Shown here piece by piece: positions 32,613 to 39,856 of a DNA stretch of 64,000 bases. The notes under the pieces were generated by a model. That model worked only from the letters and a program-made list of their open reading frames with translations. It searched no databases and was not told where the DNA came from. Position 1 is the first letter of the stretch. Every line of letters begins with the position of its first letter. This stretch comes from Actinomadura sp. 7K507 (GTDB taxonomy: Bacteria; Actinomycetota; Actinomycetes; Streptosporangiales; Streptosporangiaceae), in NCBI RefSeq assembly GCF_004348425.1, contig NZ_SMKK01000004.1, positions 34,078 to 98,077 of the forward strand, in the 5' to 3' direction. The position numbers were made by a program, and so were the translations under genes.

Positions 32613-34136
32613 ATGGGACGAAAGACGGCCGTGGTGCTCGGCGGCAGCGTGGCGGGGCTGTGTGCCGCAGGAGTGCTCGCGAGGCACTTCGACGAGGTCA
32701 TCGTCCTGGAGCGGGACCTGCTTCCGCAGGACGCGGAGCATCGCCGGGGCGTTCCGCAGAGCAAGCACCCGCACTTCCTCCTCAACTCCGGGCGCCGCGC
32801 GATCGGCGCGATCTTTCCCGGGTTCGAGGAGGCGCTGATCGCCGCGGGCGGGCTGCACCTGATGCCGTCGATGGACGCGGCCTACTGCGAGAACGACGGC
32901 TGGGCCCCGCGCAAGTCCGGATCGATGACGATGGTCTACAGCTCCCGGATGCTCATCGAACGGGTCCTGCGCGACAAGGTCCGCGAGCTGCCCGCCATCG
33001 AGATCCGCGAGGGCGTGACCGTCACAGGGCTCCGTTCCACCGGGGCCGGCACCACGCGCGGACGCGTCGACGGTGTGGAGTACCGCACCGCCGGCGACGA
33101 CGAGGGCTACCTGGCCGCCGACCTCGTCGTCGACGCGCTGGGCCGCGGCTCCTCGGTCGTCGACTGGCTCGGTGCGGCCGGCTGGTCCGCGCCGCCGGAG
33201 AAGACCCTCGACGCCAAGGTCACTTACACCTCGCGGTGGTACGACCTGCCGCGCGCCGACCGGCGCCCGGAGTCGTGGTGGTGGAAGCACCTGGTCATCA
33301 CGCCGACCCAGGACACCGGCGACCATCCCGAGGAGCACGAGTTCCTCAGCAACTTCTTCCCGATCGAGGGCGATCGCGCCATCGTGTGCATGGGATCGTG
33401 GGGCATCGAGATGCCGCGCAAGGCCGACGCGTTCGAGGCGGGTGCGGACCGTGTGCGCGCCGCGACCTTCGGCCGCGCGACACGTGCCTGCACCCCCGCC
33501 TCCCCGGTGCACCTGACCCGTGCCACCGGAAACAAGTGGCGCCGCTTCGACCTGCTCGACGTCCCCCCGGTCGGGCTGGTCTGCATCGGCGACTCGATCT
33601 GCGCCTTCAACCCGTTCTACGCGCAGGGGATGAGCTCGGCCGCCCGCTCCGCACTCATCCTCGGCGAGCTGCTGGGCAGCCGCGACACCCTCGGCCCCGC
33701 CTTCGTCCGCGAGTTCCTCGACCGGCAGAAGAAGTCCCTCGACGTGCCGTGGATGCTGGCGATGGCCCGCGACCAGGCCTACGACTTCGCGACCGGGAGC
33801 GAGGTCGCCGCTCCCTGGCGCCGCAAGCTGGCGGCGCGCATGAGCTGGCCGATCTTCAACGCCATCAACGCCACCAGCCGCGAGGACGCCTACGTCGAGC
33901 AGACGTTCGCGAAGGTGTTCAACCTCGACAAGTCACTCAGGGAGATGGCCGCCGACCCACGGTTCTGGTTCGGCATCGTGCGCTACAAGGTGCGCCAGCG
34001 GCTCGGCCGGACGGTCGTGCCCGGCGGGTTCGACGACCAGCGGGACCCGCCCGGCACCGACTTCACCGGCTACACCGGCCCGGAGAGCGCGTCGTCCGCC
34101 GGGACCGGCCGCGGCGGCGACCGCGTCGACGTCTGA
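32613..34136 (+). CDS. FAD-dependent monooxygenase/oxidoreductase
   Basis: This 507-aa flavoprotein has an N-terminal dinucleotide motif VVLGGSVAGLCAAGVLA followed by an acidic EVIVLERD. The later VCIGDSICAFNPFYAQGMSSAARSA is the GD motif that binds the FAD ribityl chain in PHBH-fold and geranylgeranyl-reductase-like proteins. The substrate is unknown. ATG 32613 is chosen for GGAGG at 32601-32605; an in-frame start 27 bases earlier lacks one. It is followed 15 bp later by a polytopic membrane protein and then by a TetR gene, forming a compact cassette. Confidence 0.87.
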   Translation: MGRKTAVVLGGSVAGLCAAGVLARHFDEVIVLERDLLPQDAEHRRGVPQSKHPHFLLNSGRRAIGAIFPGFEEALIAAGGLHLMPSMDAAYCENDGWAPRKSGSMTMVYSSRMLIERVLRDKVRELPAIEIREGVTVTGLRSTGAGTTRGRVDGVEYRTAGDDEGYLAADLVVDALGRGSSVVDWLGAAGWSAPPEKTLDAKVTYTSRWYDLPRADRRPESWWWKHLVITPTQDTGDHPEEHEFLSNFFPIEGDRAIVCMGSWGIEMPRKADAFEAGADRVRAATFGRATRACTPASPVHLTRATGNKWRRFDLLDVPPVGLVCIGDSICAFNPFYAQGMSSAARSALILGELLGSRDTLGPAFVREFLDRQKKSLDVPWMLAMARDQAYDFATGSEVAAPWRRKLAARMSWPIFNAINATSREDAYVEQTFAKVFNLDKSLREMAADPRFWFGIVRYKVRQRLGRTVVPGGFDDQRDPPGTDFTGYTGPESASSAGTGRGGDRVDV

Positions 34137-34151
34137 TCCGGGAGGCGAGCA

Positions 34152-35282
34152 ATGGACCACACCTGTGACTCGGCGGCCGAGCGCCTCGCCGAAGGACTCG
34201 GCTTCTCCTGCCATGACGCCCACCCGGTGATGACCTTCCGCAACCCGTTCGGCCTTGAGAACGGCACCATGCTCGTCCTCGAGCTGCTCATCATCGGCGG
34301 CGCGGTGTTCGCGCTCGTCCACGCGTGGCGGCGGTGGAGGCGCGACGGCGACCCGATCAACATCTCGCTGTGGTTCGCCTCGGTCGTCTACCTGGCCGTG
34401 ATCGAGCCGCCGCTCTACTTCCCCGGTTGGTTCGGCCTGGAAGAGCACGTCGGGTTCATCTTCTCCCACAACGTGTTCACCGTGCAGTTCATGTACGACC
34501 GGCTGCCGCTCTACATCGTGGCCTTCTATCCGGCGCTGTCGCAGCTCGCCTACGAGCTGGTCCGGGCCCTCGGCGTCTTCGCCCGGCGCGGGCCGCTGCT
34601 CGGCTCGGTCGCGGTCGCGTTCGCCTGCCAGGTCTTCTACGAGGTCTTCGACCACCTGGGCCCCCAGCTGAAGTGGTGGGCGTGGAACCCCGGCAATGCG
34701 ATGATCAACCAGCCCGCGTTGGCCTCGGTGCCGATGAACAGCATGCTCATGTTCGCCTCGGTCTCCTTCGGCGCGATGACCTACCTGGTGGTCCGGCTGG
34801 TCGGGGACAAGGACGGGCGCGGCACCCTCACCGGCCCGCAGATCAGCTGGCGCACCGTCGTCGCCGGCGCCGCGACACCGCTGGCGATGATCATCGTGAG
34901 CGCGCCCAGCGGCGCCTTCCGCGGTGAGGACCAGCTGGGGATCCAGCGGGCCATCCTCACCGCCGAGCTCGCCGTGGTCTGGATCGCCGGCCTCTACCTG
35001 CTCGTGGACGCCTGGCGCAAGGTGCGCGCCGGCGAGGTGACCGCCGTGGCGTCCCCGCTGTTCGCGCGGACCTACCCGGCGGCGTACCTCGGCGTCCACG
35101 TCGTCCTCTGGGCGACGGCCCTGCCGGCGTACTTCGGGTCGACCGGCGGCATCACCGAGCACGGAACCCCGATCGGCAGCCTGTGGTACGCCACGCTCTG
35201 CACCGTTGCCGCGACCCTGTTCATCGTGGTCGCACTCCGCGCGACAACGTCACAACCCACCGCACGGCCTGTGCGATCCTAG
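34152..35282 (+). CDS. polytopic membrane protein, function unknown
   Basis: This 376-aa protein has about eight hydrophobic segments, including MLVLELLIIGGAVFALVHAW, LWFASVVYLAVIEPPLYF, LLGSVAVAFACQVFYEVF, VVAGAATPLAMIIVSAP and ATLFIVVALRA. Conserved-looking polar features sit between helices, such as EEHVGFIFSHN and FDHLGPQLKWWAWNP. It resembles uncharacterised actinobacterial membrane proteins; I cannot name a family. GGGAGGCGAG precedes ATG 34152. It lies between the flavoprotein and the TetR gene, so a role in handling the flavoprotein substrate or product, which may be lipophilic, is an inference. Confidence 0.75.
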   Translation: MDHTCDSAAERLAEGLGFSCHDAHPVMTFRNPFGLENGTMLVLELLIIGGAVFALVHAWRRWRRDGDPINISLWFASVVYLAVIEPPLYFPGWFGLEEHVGFIFSHNVFTVQFMYDRLPLYIVAFYPALSQLAYELVRALGVFARRGPLLGSVAVAFACQVFYEVFDHLGPQLKWWAWNPGNAMINQPALASVPMNSMLMFASVSFGAMTYLVVRLVGDKDGRGTLTGPQISWRTVVAGAATPLAMIIVSAPSGAFRGEDQLGIQRAILTAELAVVWIAGLYLLVDAWRKVRAGEVTAVASPLFARTYPAAYLGVHVVLWATALPAYFGSTGGITEHGTPIGSLWYATLCTVAATLFIVVALRATTSQPTARPVRS

Positions 35283-35286
35283 GACC

Positions 35287-35907
35287 ATGTCGCACCACGG
35301 CTGGGGAGGTCGTCCTCCCGGGTCAAAAGCCGAGGCCCGGCAGCGCATCATCGACGCGACCGCGAGTTGCCTCGACAGGCACGGCGTCGCGAAGACGACC
35401 CTGTCCGACGTCGCCAGCGAACTCGGCATCACCCGCCAGACCGTCTACCGCCACTTCGACCGGATCAGCGACATCATCGGCGAGGTGGCGGCCCAGGGCG
35501 CGGAATCGTTCGTCGATCAGATGGTGGCCCACCTCCAGGGGATCAGCGATCCGGCCGAGGCCGTGGTCGAGGGCATGGTCTTCTGCGTACGGACCATCCC
35601 GACCGAGCCGCACCTGAGCCTGCTCCTGCAGATCGGGGACTCCGGCGCCTTCGGCCGCGGGGCCACCACCGGGGACGCCATCGCCTACGGCGCCCAGATG
35701 CTGAAGCGCTTCCCGGTCGACTGGGCGACCGCCGGCGTCGCCGACGACGACCTCCACGGCCTCGCCGAGATCATCATGCGCCTGCTCAGCTCGCTCCTGC
35801 AGCACCCCAGCGAGCCGCCCCGTGACGAGACCCGGCTCCGGGCACTCCTCCACCGCTGGCTGGCCCCCGCACTCCTCCAACCATCATCAACAGCCCACGG
35901 CCACTAA
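35287..35907 (+). CDS. TetR-family transcriptional regulator
   Basis: This 206-aa TetR protein has HTH region ARQRIIDATASCLDRHGVAKTTLSDVASELGITRQTVYRHFDRISDIIGEV. The effector domain ends in a histidine-rich tail. ATG 35287 begins 5 bp after the stop of the membrane protein gene. A small perfect dyad, CGCAC-N5-GTGCG, lies at 35261-35275 inside the end of that gene. As the last gene of the cassette it probably regulates the flavoprotein and membrane genes. Confidence 0.87.
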   Translation: MSHHGWGGRPPGSKAEARQRIIDATASCLDRHGVAKTTLSDVASELGITRQTVYRHFDRISDIIGEVAAQGAESFVDQMVAHLQGISDPAEAVVEGMVFCVRTIPTEPHLSLLLQIGDSGAFGRGATTGDAIAYGAQMLKRFPVDWATAGVADDDLHGLAEIIMRLLSSLLQHPSEPPRDETRLRALLHRWLAPALLQPSSTAHGH

Positions 35908-36018
35908 AGCGCGATCCTTGAATTACGGCGACCGGACGAGCCGAGCAAACGACGAACGAACATGAGTGCCCGTCCGAAGCATGTCCCACCCGGGCCGGGG
36001 ACGGTCGCCGTCGGCGCC

Positions 36019-37227
36019 TCAGGCCGGCGGGCTCAGCGTGTGCGGGTACTCGGCGGAGCGATGCTGGAAAGCCAGGACGGCGGGGTTCCGGACCACGCCG
36101 TCGCGGATCTCGATGGCGCGCCGGATGGTCTTGTCCGCGTCCCAGGCGGCGGGTCCCGCGAGAATCGTCGACAGGTGCGGGATCAGCGCCTGGCTGATCT
36201 CCCAGGTCGCGGACTCCCACAGGTAAGAGGGGCTGTGGTCGACGCCGTAGTAGCGGATGTCGTGGCCGACGTTGAACATGGGCTCGGCGAACGTGGTCGG
36301 CCGGGCCCATTCGAAGCCCATTCCCGCATCGCAGGAGACGTCGACTATGAGGGTGCCGGGGGAGAAGAGCGGCAGGTCGTCGTTCGTGGCGAACATGAGC
36401 GGCGCTCGGGTGTCCTGCAGCACGCAGTTGACGACGATGTCGTGCCGGGCGAGGAAGGCGGCCACCGCGATCGGACCGTCATCGGTGAGGGCGAGGCTGC
36501 CCGCCGGGTCTTCGGGGTCACGGTCGAAGTGGACGATGTCCGCCGAGTGGATGGGCGAGCCGACGGCGCTGACGCCCCGGTGGGTCAGGACGTGGACGTC
36601 GTGGACGCCGTGGGCGTTGAGGGCCGTGACCGCGCCCCGTGCGGTCGCCCCGAAACTGATGACGGCGGCGCGCCGACGCCGGCCGTAGGCGCCGGTGGAG
36701 CCGGTGAGGGCGAGGGCGTGCAGGACGGAGCAGTAACCGGCGAGCTCATTGTTCTTGTGGAAGACGTGCAGGTTGAAACCGCCGTCCGACGTCCAGTGGT
36801 TCATCGCCTCGAACGCGATCAGCGTGAGCCGTCCGTCGATGGCGGCCTGGGTGAGCTCCTGATCTTGGACGCAGTGCGGCCAGCCCAGCAGGATCTGGTT
36901 CGGGCGCAGTTCCTTCAGGTCGTTGGGCGACGGCTTGAGCAGCAGGACGATGTCGCAGTCGGCGATGAGCCGGTCGCGGGGGAGTAGCCCGGCGACCTGG
37001 GGGGCCAGCCGCTCGTCCGGGACGCCGAAGTTCTCGCCGTAGCCGCGTTCGAGGTAGATGCGTGACCGCAGGTCCGGATCGATCCGCTGGAGGTGCAGGG
37101 GGTGAATCGGCTGCCGGTGCTCGTTCTCCTTGGACGTGTGCGCCAGGACGCCGAGGCTCAGGCCGGTCCCTGCGTTCTTGTGCGTCGGCTGAGCGCCGAC
37201 GCGATGGGGTTCACTCGAGATCGGCAC
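36019..37227 (-). CDS. N5-(carboxyethyl)ornithine synthase-like / alanine dehydrogenase-PNT family dehydrogenase
   Basis: This 402-aa protein has alanine dehydrogenase/transhydrogenase-like architecture. The N-terminal substrate domain contains DIVLLLKPSPNDLKELRPNQILLGWPH; the GWxH segment and later ELAGYCSVLHAL match carboxyethylornithine synthases as I remember them. The NAD(P) domain contains AAVISFGATARGAV (degenerate GxGxxxxG) and DIVVNCVLQDTRAP, followed by DVSCDAGMGFEW and a C-terminal WEISQAL helix. It would reductively condense an amino acid with pyruvate to an opine-like product, or reduce a related imine. GTG 37227 is preceded by GGAAGGGG. No partner genes are adjacent. Confidence 0.7.
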   Translation of the reverse strand: MPISSEPHRVGAQPTHKNAGTGLSLGVLAHTSKENEHRQPIHPLHLQRIDPDLRSRIYLERGYGENFGVPDERLAPQVAGLLPRDRLIADCDIVLLLKPSPNDLKELRPNQILLGWPHCVQDQELTQAAIDGRLTLIAFEAMNHWTSDGGFNLHVFHKNNELAGYCSVLHALALTGSTGAYGRRRRAAVISFGATARGAVTALNAHGVHDVHVLTHRGVSAVGSPIHSADIVHFDRDPEDPAGSLALTDDGPIAVAAFLARHDIVVNCVLQDTRAPLMFATNDDLPLFSPGTLIVDVSCDAGMGFEWARPTTFAEPMFNVGHDIRYYGVDHSPSYLWESATWEISQALIPHLSTILAGPAAWDADKTIRRAIEIRDGVVRNPAVLAFQHRSAEYPHTLSPPA

Positions 37228-37431
37228 AACGACCCCTTCCGGGGGTAAGCCGGTGCGGCGAGTCAGCCTCAGGGCTGGATGTCGCGGTTTCCCGGCCCTT
37301 GCGACTTTACGTCACGCAGGTACCCCTGCTCCCCGGTCAGCCCGCCCCAGACGACGATCATGAAGGTGCCTCACGGATCTGAGGCGGGGAGCTTCCCCGC
37401 GCGACGGGCCGGACCGCGAGCGGGCGGCTGG

Positions 37432-37908
37432 TCAAGGCGCTGTACGGCGCTGATCGTTCGTCAGCAGGCGGTCGAGCAGTGCGTACCAGCTCACCGCGCC
37501 CAGGACGCGGCCGTCGTCGGCGACGACGGCCGCGAGGGGGCATCCCGTGCTGGTCATCGAAGCCGCCGCCTCCAGGACGGTGGCGTCCGGGCTCACCGCC
37601 GCGGGTCCGCGGTGTCCGCGGTGTCCGCGCGGTAGACAGTCCCGCACTTTTCGCCCGGCGCACTCGGCCAGGAAGTCGTCGGCATGCCCCTCGTCGATCA
37701 CACGTGCCAGCAGTGCATCTTCGCCCACGTACGACGGAACGACCGAACGCAGCACCTCGGTCACCGACAGCACGGACATCAGGTGGCCCTGGCCGTCCAC
37801 GACAACGAGACCGGGAACCCTCCGCCGCCACATCGTCCGGACCGCGTCCAGCACCGGATCGTCCGGCCCGACGACCGGAACCTCGTCAACAAGCTCGCGC
37901 ACCCGCAC
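37432..37908 (-). CDS. CBS-domain pair protein
   Basis: This 158-aa protein consists of two CBS motifs forming one Bateman module. The first includes VVGPDDPVLDAVRTMWRRRVPGLVVVDGQGHLMSVLSVTEVLRSV. The second includes AVSPDATVLEAAASMTSTGCPLAAVVADDGRVLGAVSWYALLDRLL. Such modules bind adenine nucleotides and regulate partner proteins. No catalytic domain is attached. The 204-bp gap to the next gene downstream (37228-37431) holds no gene I can support. Confidence 0.87.
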   Translation of the reverse strand: MRVRELVDEVPVVGPDDPVLDAVRTMWRRRVPGLVVVDGQGHLMSVLSVTEVLRSVVPSYVGEDALLARVIDEGHADDFLAECAGRKVRDCLPRGHRGHRGPAAVSPDATVLEAAASMTSTGCPLAAVVADDGRVLGAVSWYALLDRLLTNDQRRTAP

Positions 37909-38559
37909 CGGAACCCCTGCCCTCGCGTTGCCCGAGGTCGGCCGACCTCAGACGCCGACCAGGCTTCCCGGCACTCCACCCGTCACTGTAGAGCCCTAGG
38001 GGGTCAGACCGCCATACCGTCCAACGGCGGTGGCTCGCCCCGCGAACCTGGACCGCCGTCGTCCGCTCGGTGGAGGGCATCGAGTGACCCGCCGGGCACG
38101 TCTGGCGTTCGCAGCGGGGGACCGGGGGGCTCGCCGGGTTTCCCCGAGGGAGCGGCGAGGACGGTTCGACGCGCGTCGGGAAAGGGCGGCAGTGATCAGG
38201 AGGGCGCTATTGCGGCTGGATATGCGCGATTTCTCGCCTGGACGGGCGGTGTCACCATCAAGATCGACTCTGTGGCCCAGGATGTGGGCCGCGGTATGAC
38301 CGATGGCGGGGACACCATGGTAGTGGATCCGCCTTCTCTGATGAACCCGCATGATGCCCTGAATGTCTCGATAGGGGTATTTGTCGGCACTGGGGAGCCA
38401 AGGCGCCGCTTTCGCATGATCGCTCGGTAGGGGAGTGGTACGGGTACCCGCGCGACGACAGATCACCTCATCATCGACGAGTGGCTTTGGTGGCCATGCA
38501 GGCGTCGGAGGATCGCCCGCGGGGGCATCGGGGCCGCTCGGCTCCCGTTGTCAGTCCGC
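37909..38559. other. 651-bp gap without a convincing gene
   Basis: Short open frames occur on both strands, for example 38030-38299 and 37996-38466, but none has family similarity, consistent codon use or a good ribosome site. The stretch from about 38300 to 38460 is less GC-rich than its surroundings. It contains a perfect palindrome CGGGTACCCG at 38441-38450. This is a probable regulatory region for the SARP gene and the left boundary of the polyketide cluster. Confidence 0.55.
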
Positions 38560-39345
38560 ATGAGGGGAGGGATCTTGAGGTACGAAGTCCTGGGGCCGCT
38601 CCGCGTGATCGACGAGGGCGGTTCCACCTCCATTAGCGCACGGAAGGTCGAGACGGTGCTGACCGCCATGGTGATCAGGGCGGATCAGGTGGTGGCGCTC
38701 GACCAGTTGATCACCGAGGTTTGGGACGATGCGCCCCCGCGGCGTGCCATGGCCGGACTTCACGTCTACATATCCCAGGTCCGCAAGTTTCTCGCCCGGC
38801 CCGGTCAGGAGGAGAACCCGGTGCTGACCAGGCCGCCCGGCTATCTGCTCCGGAAGGGCGCCGACGACATCGATTTCCACATCTTCAGGCGCCTGGCGGA
38901 CCGGGGGCGGGCCTGCATCAGGGAACGCCGGTACGAGGAGGCCGCGGACGCCCTGGAGCAGGCGCTGGGCCTGTGGCGCGGGCAGACGCTCGGCGACGTG
39001 CGCACCGGCCCCATCGTCGGCGGCTTCGTCCGCTGGATGACCGAGTTGCGCCTGGAGTGCCTGGAGATGCTTGGCGACGCCTATCTCCGGCTGGGCCGGC
39101 ACCGGGAGCTCGTCGGGTGGCTGTACTCGCTCGTCGCCGAGAACCCGCTTCGGGAGGTCTACTACCGCCAGCTGATGCTGGCGTTGTACCGCTCCGACCG
39201 TAAGGCCGACGCGCTACGGGTCTACCAGTCCGCCCGCAGCACACTCAGGGAGGAACTCGGCCTGGAGCCGTGCCAGGCTCTGCGGGACATGCAGCGGGCG
39301 ATCCTTTCCGCTGACGAACGGCTCGACCTGCGCGTCGCCTCCTAG
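38560..39345 (+). CDS. SARP-family transcriptional activator
   Basis: This 261-aa regulator has the AfsR/DnrI/RedD layout. The N-terminal winged-helix DNA-binding domain has YEVLGPLRVIDEGGSTSISARKVETVLTAMVIRADQVV, WDDAPPRRAMAGLHVYISQVRKFL and PPGYLL. The bacterial transcriptional activation domain contains GRHRELVGWLYSLVAENPLREVYYRQLMLALYRSDRKADALRVYQSARSTL. SARPs activate antibiotic clusters by binding heptameric direct repeats and recruiting RNA polymerase. ATG 38560 or TTG 38575 (after GGGGAGGG) are both possible starts. It probably activates the PKS genes to its right together with the LAL protein. Confidence 0.92.
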   Translation: MRGGILRYEVLGPLRVIDEGGSTSISARKVETVLTAMVIRADQVVALDQLITEVWDDAPPRRAMAGLHVYISQVRKFLARPGQEENPVLTRPPGYLLRKGADDIDFHIFRRLADRGRACIRERRYEEAADALEQALGLWRGQTLGDVRTGPIVGGFVRWMTELRLECLEMLGDAYLRLGRHRELVGWLYSLVAENPLREVYYRQLMLALYRSDRKADALRVYQSARSTLREELGLEPCQALRDMQRAILSADERLDLRVAS

Positions 39346-39856
39346 CCCCTGCCGTGCGGATGCCCCAGGCGGCGCCGCATGGCAATGTGACGAATCATTT
39401 CCGAAGAATTAAATTGGTCTTCGTTTTCTGGTGGTGCTGAAGGTTGGCCATGTCAAGGACTGCGGGGTTACGATTGGATTGCCCGGGGTCTGGAACAATA
39501 TGTCGATCAGGCTCATGGCGGAATCAAGTTATTTTGCCGAGGTTGCTGCCTTGTCGGATCTCGCTCAATTCGGTAGGTGCATGGACGGAGTGGATGACGT
39601 GCACCAGAGAGTTTAATGTCACATTTTAACTAATGCCCGGGACCATGCGGTGCGGTAATCCGGCGCCACTTGATCGACTTATTACGCACGGTGGCCGGCT
39701 GTGACGTTTGGTTGATGTTGTAAAACAATGGCCCGGGTGTAAGGATGGTGGCATTTGTGAAGCATGCCGATGAGCGGCGCTCCGAATCGGTGGTGAGGAT
39801 GGCGCCAGGGTTTCGGTGGAGTCGGAGAAACGAGGCGGTCCGCTTAGGAGTCACTT
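39346..39856. other. AT-richer 510-bp intergenic region
   Basis: No supported gene is present; a 61-codon frame at 39431-39616 has no family features. Base composition is clearly less GC-rich than flanking coding DNA, with runs such as GAATTAAATTGG and TTGTAAAACAATGG. It separates the SARP and LAL genes and probably holds the LAL promoter and activator sites. Confidence 0.6.
39611..39630. promoter_or_regulatory. AT-rich inverted repeat upstream of the LAL gene
   Basis: GTTTAATGTCACATTTTAAC contains the perfect dyad AATGT-C-ACATT (39615-39625), extended by GTT/AAC ends. It lies about 230 bp upstream of the LAL start in the AT-rich region and is a candidate regulator site. Confidence 0.45.

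Noticed and set aside
35927..36008. A GGCGACC...GGTCGCC pairing between the TetR (35287) and CeoS-like genes as a terminator.
   Set aside because: The arms are about 65 bases apart, too far for a convincing intrinsic terminator.
37996..38466. Possible minus-strand gene (156 codons) left of the SARP gene.
   Set aside because: There is no family resemblance, codon positions are not biased as in neighbours, and competing frames exist on both strands.
39431..39616. Short plus-strand frame (61 codons) in the SARP-LAL gap.
   Set aside because: It lies in AT-rich DNA with no ribosome site or recognisable motif, and another overlapping frame is equally open.
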